Below are positions 1 through 4,512 of a stretch of 9,790 nt of DNA, one piece after another; within the stretch, counting starts at the first letter, position 1; every line of letters begins with the position of its first letter. This stretch comes from an uncultured Slackia sp. GTDB lineage: Bacteria; Actinomycetota; Coriobacteriia; Coriobacteriales; Eggerthellaceae. The notes beneath the pieces are model-generated. The model made no database searches and was not told the origin of the DNA. It was given only the letters and a program-made list of their open reading frames with translations. Where the stretch lies: NCBI GenBank assembly GCA_937895975.1, contig CALBLG010000181.1, positions 1-9,790 on the forward strand, read 5' to 3'. Position numbers and translations under genes: made by a program.

Positions 1-2
1 GG

Positions 3-713
3 CGCCCGGGCTGGGAATGGCGCTTTTTGCAGAACGGCTTCAACGTGAACGTGTCCGACGGCGTGGAGCGCGGCCGCTCCAGCTGGGCGCAATTCCCCGA
101 AGTCAACGACGGCGCGCCGTGCTTCAACAGCTACGCCGAGCGTTGGACCACGTATCGACTGGGCCCCAAGCCGGGTGTGCCGTTTGAGGGAAGCCGCTTC
201 GACTACGGCAAATACGACCAGTTCATGAAGCAGCATGTGCCGCGCTGGACCACGTCGCGCGATATGTCGCAGGCCGCCTACGACGAGTATTTCGCGCATA
301 TGACCGAAGGCATGGTGGTGCTGGCGCACAGCCAAGGCGGGCTGTTCTCGCTGGAGGCCGCGCTGAAGCATCCCGAAAACGTGCGCGGCGTCATCATGGT
401 GGAAAGCTCGTCGAACCTCGACGTCGATCAGGTTGACGTGTCGGCGTTTGCGAATATCCCGTTTTTGTTCGTCTACGGCGACTTCCTGGGCGACGAGTAT
501 TGCATCGACGGCTACAAATGGCCTGGCGCGTTCGCGTGGGAGGGCAGCATGCGCAAGCTGCACCAGCGCGTGCTCGAACTGGGCGGAGACAGCACGTGGC
601 TCGAGCTGCCGAAAATCGGCATCCACGGCAATACGCACGCCATGATGCTCGAGGACAACAGCCACCAGATCGCCGACATCATTTGCGATTGGATTCGCGA
701 ACACGTGAAATAG
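3..713 (+). CDS. Alpha/beta hydrolase, esterase-713-like (5' end missing)
   Basis: Serine hydrolase of the alpha/beta fold, probably an esterase; the substrate cannot be read from the sequence. The frame is open to the left edge (residues RPGWEWRFLQNGF precede the first TTG at 27), so the true start lies outside the window. Numbering from that TTG, the nucleophile elbow is AHSQGG with Ser102. A Glu (E126) follows the next strand in VIMVESSS, and the C-terminal His is in HGNTH (H204). In the Bacillus esterase 713 family, as I recall it, the acid is a Glu placed after strand 6, 24 residues from the Ser; the spacing here is also 24. The early VSDGVERGRSSW segment and the GNTHAMMLEDNS segment also fit that family. 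The C-terminus ends normally in a helix (IADIICDWIREHVK). The class is secure, the subfamily fairly so, and the physiological role is unknown. Confidence 0.85.
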   Translation, partial: RPGWEWRFLQNGFNVNVSDGVERGRSSWAQFPEVNDGAPCFNSYAERWTTYRLGPKPGVPFEGSRFDYGKYDQFMKQHVPRWTTSRDMSQAAYDEYFAHMTEGMVVLAHSQGGLFSLEAALKHPENVRGVIMVESSSNLDVDQVDVSAFANIPFLFVYGDFLGDEYCIDGYKWPGAFAWEGSMRKLHQRVLELGGDSTWLELPKIGIHGNTHAMMLEDNSHQIADIICDWIREHVK

Positions 714-738
714 CGGGCCTTAGGCGGGAGCGACCTCG

Positions 739-768
739 GGCGGCGCGCTTTCCCGGGGCCGCGCCGCC
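739..768 (+). terminator. Possible weak intrinsic terminator after the esterase
   Basis: A perfect 9-bp GC stem (GGCGGCGCG at 739-747 with CGCGCCGCC at 760-768) has a 12-nt loop and starts 25 nt after the stop codon. Only TTCTGCGTTC follows, so the U-tract is poor. It may slow polymerase or protect the 3' end rather than terminate efficiently. Confidence 0.35.
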
Positions 769-858
769 TTCTGCGTTCATCTGGGCATAGTGCGCCACGT
801 TTTTGTCAACATTTTCCAAACGGTAAAAATTGACGCCATGCGAGCCCTCCCGCGAGAC

Positions 859-864
859 TATACT
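859..864 (+). promoter_or_regulatory. Candidate -10 box (TATACT) for the first GNAT gene
   Basis: TATACT lies about 160 nt before the ATG at 1022. A TTGACG at 830-835 is 23 nt away, too far for a normal sigma-70 pairing, and no good -35 sits at 16-18 nt. The same TATACT hexamer occurs in front of the paralogous GNAT gene (3348-3353), which is the main reason to mention it. If used, the transcript would start near 871 and carry the 891-954 hairpin in its leader. Confidence 0.3.
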
Positions 865-890
865 TTGCTGGCGCAATTTTTTCAGAACCG

Positions 891-954
891 CGAGTCGGAC
901 GCATCTTGTGGCTGTGGCGAGGGCGCCATTGCCTTCCAAGATGCGTCCGACTCG
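891..954 (+). repeat. 18-bp perfect inverted repeat in the leader of the first GNAT gene
   Basis: CGAGTCGGACGCATCTTG (891-908) is the exact reverse complement of 937-954, with a 28-nt loop at 909-936. It is the dominant structure of the 308-bp gap 714-1021. TTTCGCGTTC follows on the plus strand and no T-run follows on the minus strand, so it is not a standard terminator. A small hairpin (TGCAC-GAT-GTGCA, 974-986) lies between it and the ribosome binding site at 1010-1016. It could be a leader RNA structure, a protein-binding palindrome or a mobile repeat; the sequence does not decide. Confidence 0.75.
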
Positions 955-1021
955 TTTCGCGTTCGCTCGCGTCTGCACGATGTGCACCCATTTCATTCGC
1001 CATTTTCTTGAAAGGATCGCG

Positions 1022-1606
1022 ATGTCCGAGCTCGAACCCGTTTTCACGTTCCGCCTTGCCACGCCCGACGACGCCGAGGCGCTCCAGGCGATTTACGCCC
1101 CCTATGTCGAAACCACGGTCACGTTCGAATACGTGGCGCCCACGGTCGAGGAATTCCGCCAGCGCATTATCGACCGCATCGGCATGTATCCCTACATCGT
1201 GTGCGAGCAAGACGGCGTGCCGGTGGGCTACGCCTATGCCAGCCGCCTGTACGAGCGCGCCGCCTATGCGTGGGCGGTAGAGCTTTCCGTGTACTTCGCG
1301 CCCGACCACCGCGGTCGCGGCATGGGCCGCAAGATTTACGACAAGCTGATCGCGCTGCTGAAGCTGCAGGGCATTCGCACGGTGCACGGCAAGGTGACCT
1401 ACCCCAACCCGGCCAGCGACAAGCTGCATAATGCCATGGGGTTCAAGCTCATGGCCACGCTGGAAAATGTCGGCTTCAAAAACGGCGAATGGCGCTCCAT
1501 CAACCATTGGGAAAAGGAAATCGGCGATTTCTCGTGCGCGCCCGAACCCGTGGTTCCCATCACCGAACTCGACCAGGCGAAGGTGCAAGAAATCCTGAAC
1601 GCGTAA
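1022..1606 (+). CDS. GNAT N-acetyltransferase, phosphinothricin/methionine-sulfone type (copy 1)
   Basis: Acetyl-CoA-dependent acetyltransferase of 194 aa, a usual length for the PAT/Bar/YncA(MddA) group of GNATs. Members transfer acetyl to the amino group of small amino-acid analogues such as phosphinothricin, methionine sulfone or sulfoximine; the natural substrate here is unknown. Visible marks are the N-terminal FRLATPDDAEALQAIYAPYV (9-28), ELSVYF (87-92), the acetyl-CoA pyrophosphate loop HRGRGMG (96-102) and the NPASDKLHNAMGF helix (129-141). The domain closes with NHWEKEIG (161-168), and a 26-residue tail follows. The start is set by GAAAGGA at 1010-1016, 5 nt before ATG, and by alignment with copy 2. 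Upstream in-frame codons would enter the leader hairpin. It ends at a clear intrinsic terminator and so is probably monocistronic. The second copy at 3378-3956 is roughly 60-65% identical by eye. Confidence 0.9.
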   Translation: MSELEPVFTFRLATPDDAEALQAIYAPYVETTVTFEYVAPTVEEFRQRIIDRIGMYPYIVCEQDGVPVGYAYASRLYERAAYAWAVELSVYFAPDHRGRGMGRKIYDKLIALLKLQGIRTVHGKVTYPNPASDKLHNAMGFKLMATLENVGFKNGEWRSINHWEKEIGDFSCAPEPVVPITELDQAKVQEILNA

Positions 1607-1642
1607 ACCGAGGCGACCCCATTGCCATAATAGCGAATTTGG

Positions 1643-1669
1643 AAGAGGCCCGCGAAAGCGGGCTTCTTT
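1643..1669 (+). terminator. Intrinsic terminator of the first GNAT gene
   Basis: An 11-bp stem (AAGAGGCCCGC at 1643-1653 with GCGGGCTTCTT at 1658-1668, one G-T pair) is capped by a GAAA tetraloop. Its T-rich 3' arm runs into TTCTTTG. It begins 36 nt after the stop codon. On the minus strand no T-run follows, so it is one-directional. Confidence 0.8.
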
Positions 1670-1683
1670 GCGTGCGGGGCGCG

Positions 1684-1720
1684 GCAATGCGGCAAATGCT
1701 CAGAGCATTCAACGCATTGC
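1684..1720. repeat. Nested 37-nt hairpin between convergent genes
   Basis: The outer arms GCAATGCG (1684-1691) and CGCATTGC (1713-1720) are perfect complements. A 3x3 internal loop follows, then inner arms AATGCT (1695-1700) and AGCATT (1704-1709) around a CAG loop. No T-run follows on either strand. It lies only 15 nt after the terminator, so it is not needed for termination. Role unknown. Confidence 0.65.
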
Positions 1721-1890
1721 GAGTGCGGTGCCGATGTTGCGATTAGTCGGTGGCGCTCGGTGCCAAGAATGAAAAGGGGTGCGTTATGGTCGAAAAGGCG
1801 CCCCGAAAAGACTGCCGTGGAACAAATGGCCGTCAAGAAAGATGCTGCCGAGCAAGTCGTGTGCGGGAAGCCATCATCTCTGCCTCGGAG

Positions 1891-2100
1891 TGGCAGGAAT
1901 TGCGTTCATTCAGTCATATTGCGAATCGGCGCGCGATATTTGGCAGGAATGGCCGCCATTCAGCTCCCTGCGGCGGGCGATTTCGGCATCAGGTCGGCAT
2001 AATGCCAGGTCGGGAAAAATTGGTAATGTGGGCATTGCCGATTTAGCGGTGCGCGCCCTTGCAAAAAGACTGAATGGCGGCCATTCCTGCCAGGGCGCGC
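1891..2100. repeat. Cluster of three related palindromes, with a 23-bp inverted repeat (possible MITE or operator array)
   Basis: The motif TGGCAGGAAT-N6-CATTCAG occurs at 1891-1913 and again exactly 50 bp on at 1941-1963. The second copy recurs perfectly inverted at 2070-2092. Copies two and three contain the self-palindrome GAATGGC-N-GCCATTC (1947-1961 and 2072-2086); copy one keeps only GAAT...ATTC. The 23-bp arms enclose about 106 bp with further small hairpins (GGCAT-A-ATGCC around 2000; GGTAATG-TGGG-CATTGCC around 2021-2038). An independent 9-bp pair GCGCGCCCT/AGGGCGCGC (2051-2059/2092-2100) encloses the third copy. The block fills much of the 508-bp gap 1607-2114 and ends 15 bp short of the stop codon of the minus-strand gene. 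I see no convincing gene in it. Confidence 0.75.
2060..2091 (-). terminator. Possible terminator of the trigger-factor-like gene (within the repeat)
   Basis: Read on the minus strand, the stop codon at 2117-2115 is followed by the hairpin GAATGGC-C-GCCATTC (2086-2072) and then AGTCTTTTTGC, with TTTTT at 2067-2063. The stem is short and the T-run starts 4 nt after it, so efficiency is doubtful. The surrounding 9-bp pair at 2051-2059/2092-2100 could add stability. Confidence 0.4.
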
Positions 2101-2114
2101 TAGTGCCGTCGCGC

Positions 2115-2918
2115 TTACGCAACCAAATTCTCGACCGTCCAGCGAACGGCAGCCCGGCGGCGCGCCTCTTGGCGCAGCAGGCACGCATGCCCCGTCTCCA
2201 GGAACTCGCGCTTCAGCTCTTGCTCGCTGCCGGGTTTGAGCGACGAAAGCGCCTCGAACTCGTCCGCGTCGGTCGCTTCGAGATTTTTGCGCAAAAACAT
2301 CAGGTCGAGCGCGATGTCTTCCTCGAGCTTCTCGCGCGCCTCGCTTTCAAGCCTCGCTTCGACCTCGGCAGGCTTCACGCCATTTTCGATGCGGTATTCG
2401 CGATAGGTTTGTCCGGCCGCCGCAAGTTCGCTGCGAAATGCTTCGCGGCGCTCTTTGGTTGCGGCTTCGAGCAGCGCGGCGGGCATGGCGCCATGCAGGC
2501 GCTGGCGCAACGCCCGGCGCGCAGCTTGCTCGGCCGCCTCGCCGTCGGCACGCTCGATGGGCGTTTCCAGGTCCAGATTCATGTCGGGAACGGGGAAGGC
2601 CCGCGTGGTGAACGTGACGGCCTCTTGCTCGTCCCATTCGTCAGGCAGCGTGAATTGCGGCGTGAGCAGAAACGCGACGCCGAGCGTATCGAAGGCCTGC
2701 TGTGCGGCGTTTGCCATCACGATGCCCGCGAGCGCCTGCGCCTTCTCGCGACGCGTGAACATGGCGGCGACTTTCTCGCGCACGTGCGCGTCGTCGGTTT
2801 TCAGCACGCGTGCCATGCGAATCCAGGCGCCGCGCGCCAGCACGCCGGCCTCTTCCGCCGACAGCGAAACCTCAATTTCGACGGGGGAGCGGTTCTCGTC
2901 GACGACCTTGATATCCAT
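2115..2918 (-). CDS. Trigger-factor-like protein lacking the PPIase domain
   Basis: Predicted cytosolic chaperone-like protein of 267 aa, against about 430-450 for full trigger factor. Residues 41-120 follow the pattern of the trigger factor N-domain after its ribosome loop: EALAG/VMANAA-like helices, then LTPQFTLPDEWDEQEAVTFT (85-104), then a VPDMNLDL strand. The ribosome-docking signature (GFRxGKxP) is not visible, and no FKBP-type PPIase domain follows. From about 125 to the end the protein is charged and helical, like the SurA-like C-terminal arms; AGQTYREYRIENGVKPAEVE (168-187) closely matches the arm motif with its xTxEEL-type turn. ATG at 2918 is preceded by AAGAGGA about 6 nt upstream, which sets the start. 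It is divergent from the second GNAT and convergent with the first. It may bind nascent or free proteins off the ribosome. Family placement comes from pattern recognition and is good but not certain; client and function are unknown. Confidence 0.7.
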   Translation of the reverse strand: MDIKVVDENRSPVEIEVSLSAEEAGVLARGAWIRMARVLKTDDAHVREKVAAMFTRREKAQALAGIVMANAAQQAFDTLGVAFLLTPQFTLPDEWDEQEAVTFTTRAFPVPDMNLDLETPIERADGEAAEQAARRALRQRLHGAMPAALLEAATKERREAFRSELAAAGQTYREYRIENGVKPAEVEARLESEAREKLEEDIALDLMFLRKNLEATDADEFEALSSLKPGSEQELKREFLETGHACLLRQEARRRAAVRWTVENLVA

Positions 2919-3377
2919 GCGATCCTCTTTTCTGCCCCAAATTTCGATTTGTGACTATGACTTTTGCGGCTCAAGCGCTCCCGTTTGTGCATTCCAAAAA
3001 GCTGACCTGGGTTTATGCTTCGACGCATGCGGGGTTTTCCGAAAATGCCGCAATTTTTATGGTCACAACGGCAAATTCGAGACATTGCGAGTCGCGTGTC
3101 GATATCGAACAGGCGAAATCGTACCATCTGGCGTGCGCGCGCTTCGCCTTCGGCGTCATTTGATATCGTTTGGTTGCCTTTCTTCCTCGCGGCTTTGCTT
3201 CCCGCCTGAGCTCTGCCAGCGCCTTCTGGCCTTCGCCGCCGTTCTCGCGGCGTTCGCGCCTGCTCGAATTGCGTTGTTTGCGCAGATGGGCGCATTTGCC
3301 CCTTGTTAACTCGTTCGCAACGCAGTACGCTGCAGCAACTGCATAAATATACTGAAATGTGCATAGAAAGCCGCATA
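2919..3377. other. Divergent intergenic region with no supported gene
   Basis: This 459-bp gap separates the starts of two divergent genes and should hold both promoters. Short open frames exist on both strands (for example 3015-3209 plus, 3013-3411 minus), but they lack ribosome binding sites and recognisable domains. The minus-strand frame is only arginine-rich low-complexity sequence. Small hairpins are present (CGCCGC 3234-3239 with GCGGCG 3247-3252; GCCAG/CTGGC near 3216-3230). I could not find a convincing -35/-10 pair for the minus-strand gene. Confidence 0.5.
3348..3353 (+). promoter_or_regulatory. Candidate -10 box (TATACT) for the second GNAT gene
   Basis: TATACT in an AT-rich pocket 24 nt before the ATG at 3378. 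No clear -35 lies 16-18 nt upstream (the region contains a GCTGCAGC palindrome at 3330-3337). The predicted start near 3360 would leave a leader of under 20 nt, just enough for the AGAAAG ribosome site. The hexamer is shared with the copy-1 leader. Confidence 0.35.
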
Positions 3378-3956
3378 ATGAACGAACCAGTGCATACTTT
3401 TCGTCTTGCAACGCCCGACGACGCCGAAGCGCTGCTGAAAATATACGAGCCTTACATCGCTACCACGGTCACCAACGAAACCGAAGTGCCGAGCGTCGAG
3501 GAATTTCGCCAGCGCATCGTCGACCGCGACGGCGTGTACCCCTATATAGTGTGCGAGGAGGACGGCCGCCCTGTGGGTTACGCCTACGGAAGTCGCCTGT
3601 TCAGCCGCGCGGCATACGCGTGGGCCGCCGAACTTTCGGTCTACTTCTCCACCGACCACCGCGGCCGCGGCCTTGGTCGCGCCATCTACGGCAAGCTGTT
3701 CGACCTGCTCGCGCTGCAGGGCGTGCGCACGGTTGTCGGCAAAGTGGTGTGCCCCAACCCGAAAAGCGACCATCTGCACCAGAAAATGGGCTTCGAGCAC
3801 GTGGGCACGCTGCGCGCGGCCAGCTACAAATTGGGCAGTTGGCACGATGTGAATCTGTGGGAAAAGCACATCGGCAACGTCGAAGCCGCACCAGAGCCGC
3901 TGCGCCCGCTGGCCGAAGTCGATCCCGAAGCCGTGCGTACGATATTGAAGGCGTAG
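3378..3956 (+). CDS. GNAT N-acetyltransferase, phosphinothricin/methionine-sulfone type (copy 2)
   Basis: A 192-aa acetyl-CoA-dependent acetyltransferase, paralogous to the gene at 1022-1606. Conserved marks are FRLATPDDAEAL (8-19), YPYIVCE (54-60), ELSVYF (85-90), the acetyl-CoA loop HRGRGLG (94-100), the NPKSDHLHQKMGF helix (127-139) and WEKHIG (161-166). Like copy 1 it has a C-terminal tail after the GNAT core. By-eye identity between copies is roughly 60-65%. Differences cluster at 33-39 (NETEVPS for FEYVAPT) and around 144-161, regions that often shape the acceptor pocket in this family, so substrates may differ. The start at 3378 is chosen over an in-frame ATG at 3357 because AGAAAG (3365-3370) is correctly spaced and copy 1 begins at the equivalent residue. 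Substrate unknown; amino-acid analogue detoxification is the family precedent. Confidence 0.9.
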   Translation: MNEPVHTFRLATPDDAEALLKIYEPYIATTVTNETEVPSVEEFRQRIVDRDGVYPYIVCEEDGRPVGYAYGSRLFSRAAYAWAAELSVYFSTDHRGRGLGRAIYGKLFDLLALQGVRTVVGKVVCPNPKSDHLHQKMGFEHVGTLRAASYKLGSWHDVNLWEKHIGNVEAAPEPLRPLAEVDPEAVRTILKA

Positions 3957-3990
3957 CCCAGGACGCTGATTGATTCCGCCAGCCCTGCGC

Positions 3991-4080
3991 GCCTGCGGCG
4001 AATGCGTGGGAGGCTCAAACTTCGTTTGCCCGCGCCAGTGGTCGCGCGCGGCTTTCGCCTTCCACACATTCGCCGCAGGT
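3991..4080. repeat. 90-nt cloverleaf-like inverted repeat
   Basis: Arms 3992-4014 and 4057-4079 pair over 23 positions with one C-A mismatch and one G-T pair. Read on the minus strand, the mismatch becomes a G-U pair. Inside the arms sit CAAAC-TTC-GTTTG (4016-4028) and a second imperfect hairpin around 4031-4048 (CGCG/CGCG with CCA-G-TGG). The whole can fold as a three-way junction. No T-run follows on either strand, so it is not a normal terminator, though it starts 35 nt after the GNAT stop codon. It does not fit tRNA dimensions and has no anticodon arm. It could be a non-autonomous mobile repeat or a structured 3' UTR. Confidence 0.65.
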
Positions 4081-4199
4081 ACGAAGGGCAACCGGCCTCA
4101 ATAGCGCTTTCCAGCGTCCATATCTGCGAAAAAGCTCTTTTTTGGCACAATAATGTGGTTTTGGGGCCGTTCTACGGCGCGGTAGCCTATTTTTCCTTG

Positions 4200-4248
4200 A
4201 ATTGTCCCTCATATTTATGTCATTTGATGGTATAAGACAGGGACAATT
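4200..4248. repeat. 10-bp inverted repeat flanking an extended -10
   Basis: AATTGTCCCT (4200-4209) and AGGGACAATT (4239-4248) are perfect complements separated by 29 nt. The extended -10 TGGTATAAG lies between them. The arms share a TGTCCCT/AGGGACA core with the palindromes at 7527-7615. It could be a two-half-site operator or another member of a REP-like family. Confidence 0.65.
4228..4236 (+). promoter_or_regulatory. Extended -10 promoter candidate (TGGTATAAG)
   Basis: TGG-TATAAG is a good extended -10 in an AT-rich stretch of an otherwise GC-rich window. No good -35 is seen at 16-18 nt. The predicted start near 4243 would fall inside the right arm of the flanking inverted repeat. It would give a leader of about 270 nt before the M16C gene, holding the GGGGCG/CGCCCC hairpin (4288-4293/4301-4306) and several A/T runs. 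Confidence 0.4.
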
Positions 4249-4429
4249 TGCCCTAAATGCGCTTTTTTGCCGCGCGGGGGCACGTAGGGGGCGAGTTTTC
4301 CGCCCCAAAACCGAGATATTTTGCCAAAAAGCCACTTTTTAATGTATGCGGCCGGTTTTGAGGCGCTCGTTCAAGTCCGATTCGACAAGTCTCCAGTTCC
4401 CTCAAGCTCGAAGCGGGTGCACCTCCTTG

Positions 4430-4438
4430 TGCTACACT
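4430..4438 (+). promoter_or_regulatory. Likely promoter of the M16C protease gene (extended -10 TGCTACACT)
   Basis: TGC-TACACT matches the actinobacterial-style TGnTAnnnT extended -10. It would start transcription near 4445, leaving a leader of about 68 nt. That leader contains a GC hairpin (AGGCGCG-CGTG-CGCGCCT, 4454-4471) and GGCC-GCAT-GGCC (4477-4488), just before the AAAGGA ribosome site at 4501-4506. The -35 is not recognisable. Confidence 0.5.
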
Positions 4439-4512
4439 CGCGAACGATACCCTAGGCGCGCGTGCGCGCCTGCGCTGGCCGCATGGCCGGCGCGTTCGCG
4501 AAAGGAACCTCC

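Noticed and set aside
830..864. TTGACG...TATACT as a full sigma-70 promoter
   Set aside because: The spacer is 23 nt, outside the workable range; only the -10 is kept as a weak candidate.
1786..2046. Plus-strand open frame starting MVEKAPRK with a good AAAAGGGG ribosome site
   Set aside because: It runs through the inverted-repeat block, its composition changes along its length and no domain is recognisable. The ribosome site alone is not enough.
1891..2092. CRISPR array
   Set aside because: Only two direct copies, diverged in the middle, with a third inverted; no regular repeat-spacer pattern and no cas genes.
3015..3209. 64-aa plus-strand frame ending LPFFLAALLPA
   Set aside because: No Shine-Dalgarno match before the ATG and no family resemblance; a chance frame in GC-rich DNA.
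3013..3411. Minus-strand open frame rich in Arg and Lys
   Set aside because: No ribosome binding site, low-complexity content, and its upstream end overlaps the start of the second GNAT gene.
3991..4080. tRNA gene
   Set aside because: The outer stem of 23 bp is far too long, and no anticodon or T-arm consensus is visible.
4173..4197. CTAC/GTAG hairpin followed by CCTATTTTT as a terminator of the second GNAT
   Set aside because: The stem is only 4 bp and lies over 200 nt after the stop codon.
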